Shown here piece after piece: positions 11,477 to 11,707 of a stretch of DNA of 11,707 nucleotides. The position numbers and the translations under genes were made by a program. Position 1 is the first letter of the stretch. Each line of letters opens with the position of its first letter. Under the pieces are notes generated by a model. The model made no database searches. It was not told the origin of the DNA and was given only the letters and a program-made list of their open reading frames with translations. The stretch comes from Clostridia bacterium (GTDB lineage: Bacteria; Bacillota_A; Clostridia; Peptostreptococcales; JAAYPU01), in assembly GCA_022360735.1 (NCBI GenBank), contig JAKSCF010000633.1, positions 1-11,707 of the forward strand, written 5' to 3'.

Positions 11477-11575
11477 GTAATTGATAATTAATAATGAATA
11501 ATGAATAATTATGGTGGATTTTGCTGTGCAAAATCTTCATTAATTATTAATTGTTAATTATTCATTATTAATTGT
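11477..11575. repeat. AT-rich MITE-like inverted repeat
   Basis: Outer arms 11477-11511 and 11541-11575 match in about 28 of 35 positions as inverted repeats, built from TAATAATGAATAATTA-like units. Between them is a perfect inner hairpin (GATTTTGC, loop TGT, GCAAAATC; 11517-11535). The overall form is a small non-coding element of about 99 bp without a transposase. It fills the whole gap between the corrinoid protein gene and the dCMP deaminase ribosome site. Other copies in the genome would be expected but cannot be seen here. Confidence 0.7.
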
Positions 11576-11707
11576 ATTTCTAAATATTTCATTTGCTGTT
11601 CTTACTCCAGCCATTCCGTCTTTGCAATAGTAGTCTGCACCAATTTGTTTTGAATATTCTTCATTCAAAACAGCGCCTCCTACCATCACCTTACATGAAA
11701 GGCCTTC
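11558..11707 (-). CDS. Corrinoid (B12-binding) protein, C-terminal fragment, runs off the window
   Basis: The last 49 residues of a gene that starts beyond the right edge. The sequence KVMVGGAVLNEEYSKQIGAD, then YYCKDGMAGVRTANEIF, is the end of a cobalamin-binding Rossmann domain: the G-G-A-V strand/turn that contacts the nucleotide tail, then the conserved IGAD-x-Y-x-x-D and final helix. It could be a free corrinoid protein of a methyltransferase system or the C-terminal B12 domain of a MetH-type methionine synthase; the fragment does not decide. Its last five codons (T-I-N-N-E) and TAA stop lie inside the right arm of the AT-rich repeat, so the natural C-terminus may have been altered. Confidence 0.8.
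   Translation of the reverse strand, partial: EGLSCKVMVGGAVLNEEYSKQIGADYYCKDGMAGVRTANEIFRNTINNE

Noticed and set aside
11517..11535. The inner hairpin as an intrinsic terminator of the corrinoid protein gene
   Set aside because: The stem is AT-rich and neither strand has a T-run after it; it is better explained as the core of the repeat element.

Overview
The window is AT-rich, and every gene I can support lies on the minus strand. It reads as part of the chromosome of an anaerobic clostridial Firmicute, plausibly a sodium-dependent acetogen or a relative of the Acetobacterium/Eubacterium group. The evidence is the gene order, the strong AGGAGG-type ribosome binding sites with several GTG/TTG starts, the Na+-type c subunit, and a corrinoid-protein tail at the right edge. 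The genus is inference only.

In transcription order (right to left): (1) the C-terminus of a corrinoid (B12-binding) protein runs in from the right edge. Its last five codons and stop lie inside an AT-rich, MITE-like inverted repeat of about 100 bp. (2) A dCMP deaminase gene is followed by tagO/wecA (undecaprenyl-phosphate sugar-1-phosphate transferase) and wecB/mnaA (UDP-GlcNAc 2-epimerase), a cell-envelope polysaccharide pair that ends at a rho-independent terminator. (3) A 270-bp AT-rich region carries a good promoter (TTTACA-N16-TATAAT). (4) A complete F1Fo ATP synthase operon follows: atpZ, atpI, atpB (a), a giant c-subunit gene, atpE (c), atpF (b), atpH (delta), atpA (alpha), atpG (gamma), atpD (beta), atpC (epsilon). 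It ends at a strong hairpin terminator near the left edge.

The most notable feature is the rotor. Besides an ordinary 88-residue c subunit with a complete Na+ site (Q32, V63, E65, T66, T67, Y70), there is a 350-residue protein made of four c-like hairpins in tandem with an exact 83-residue period. Only hairpin 1 keeps the ion-binding glutamate (E78). Hairpins 2, 3 and 4 have glutamine there (Q161, Q244, Q327). The Acetobacterium woodii hybrid rotor has a two-hairpin c1 subunit with one site next to single-hairpin c subunits. The version here appears to be more extended, with eight transmembrane helices and one carboxylate, and it should lower the Na+/ATP ratio if it is built into the ring.

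Several starts were set from ribosome binding sites rather than from the longest reading frame (atpB, atpF, atpA, atpD, atpZ). The first 90 bases hold no gene I can support.
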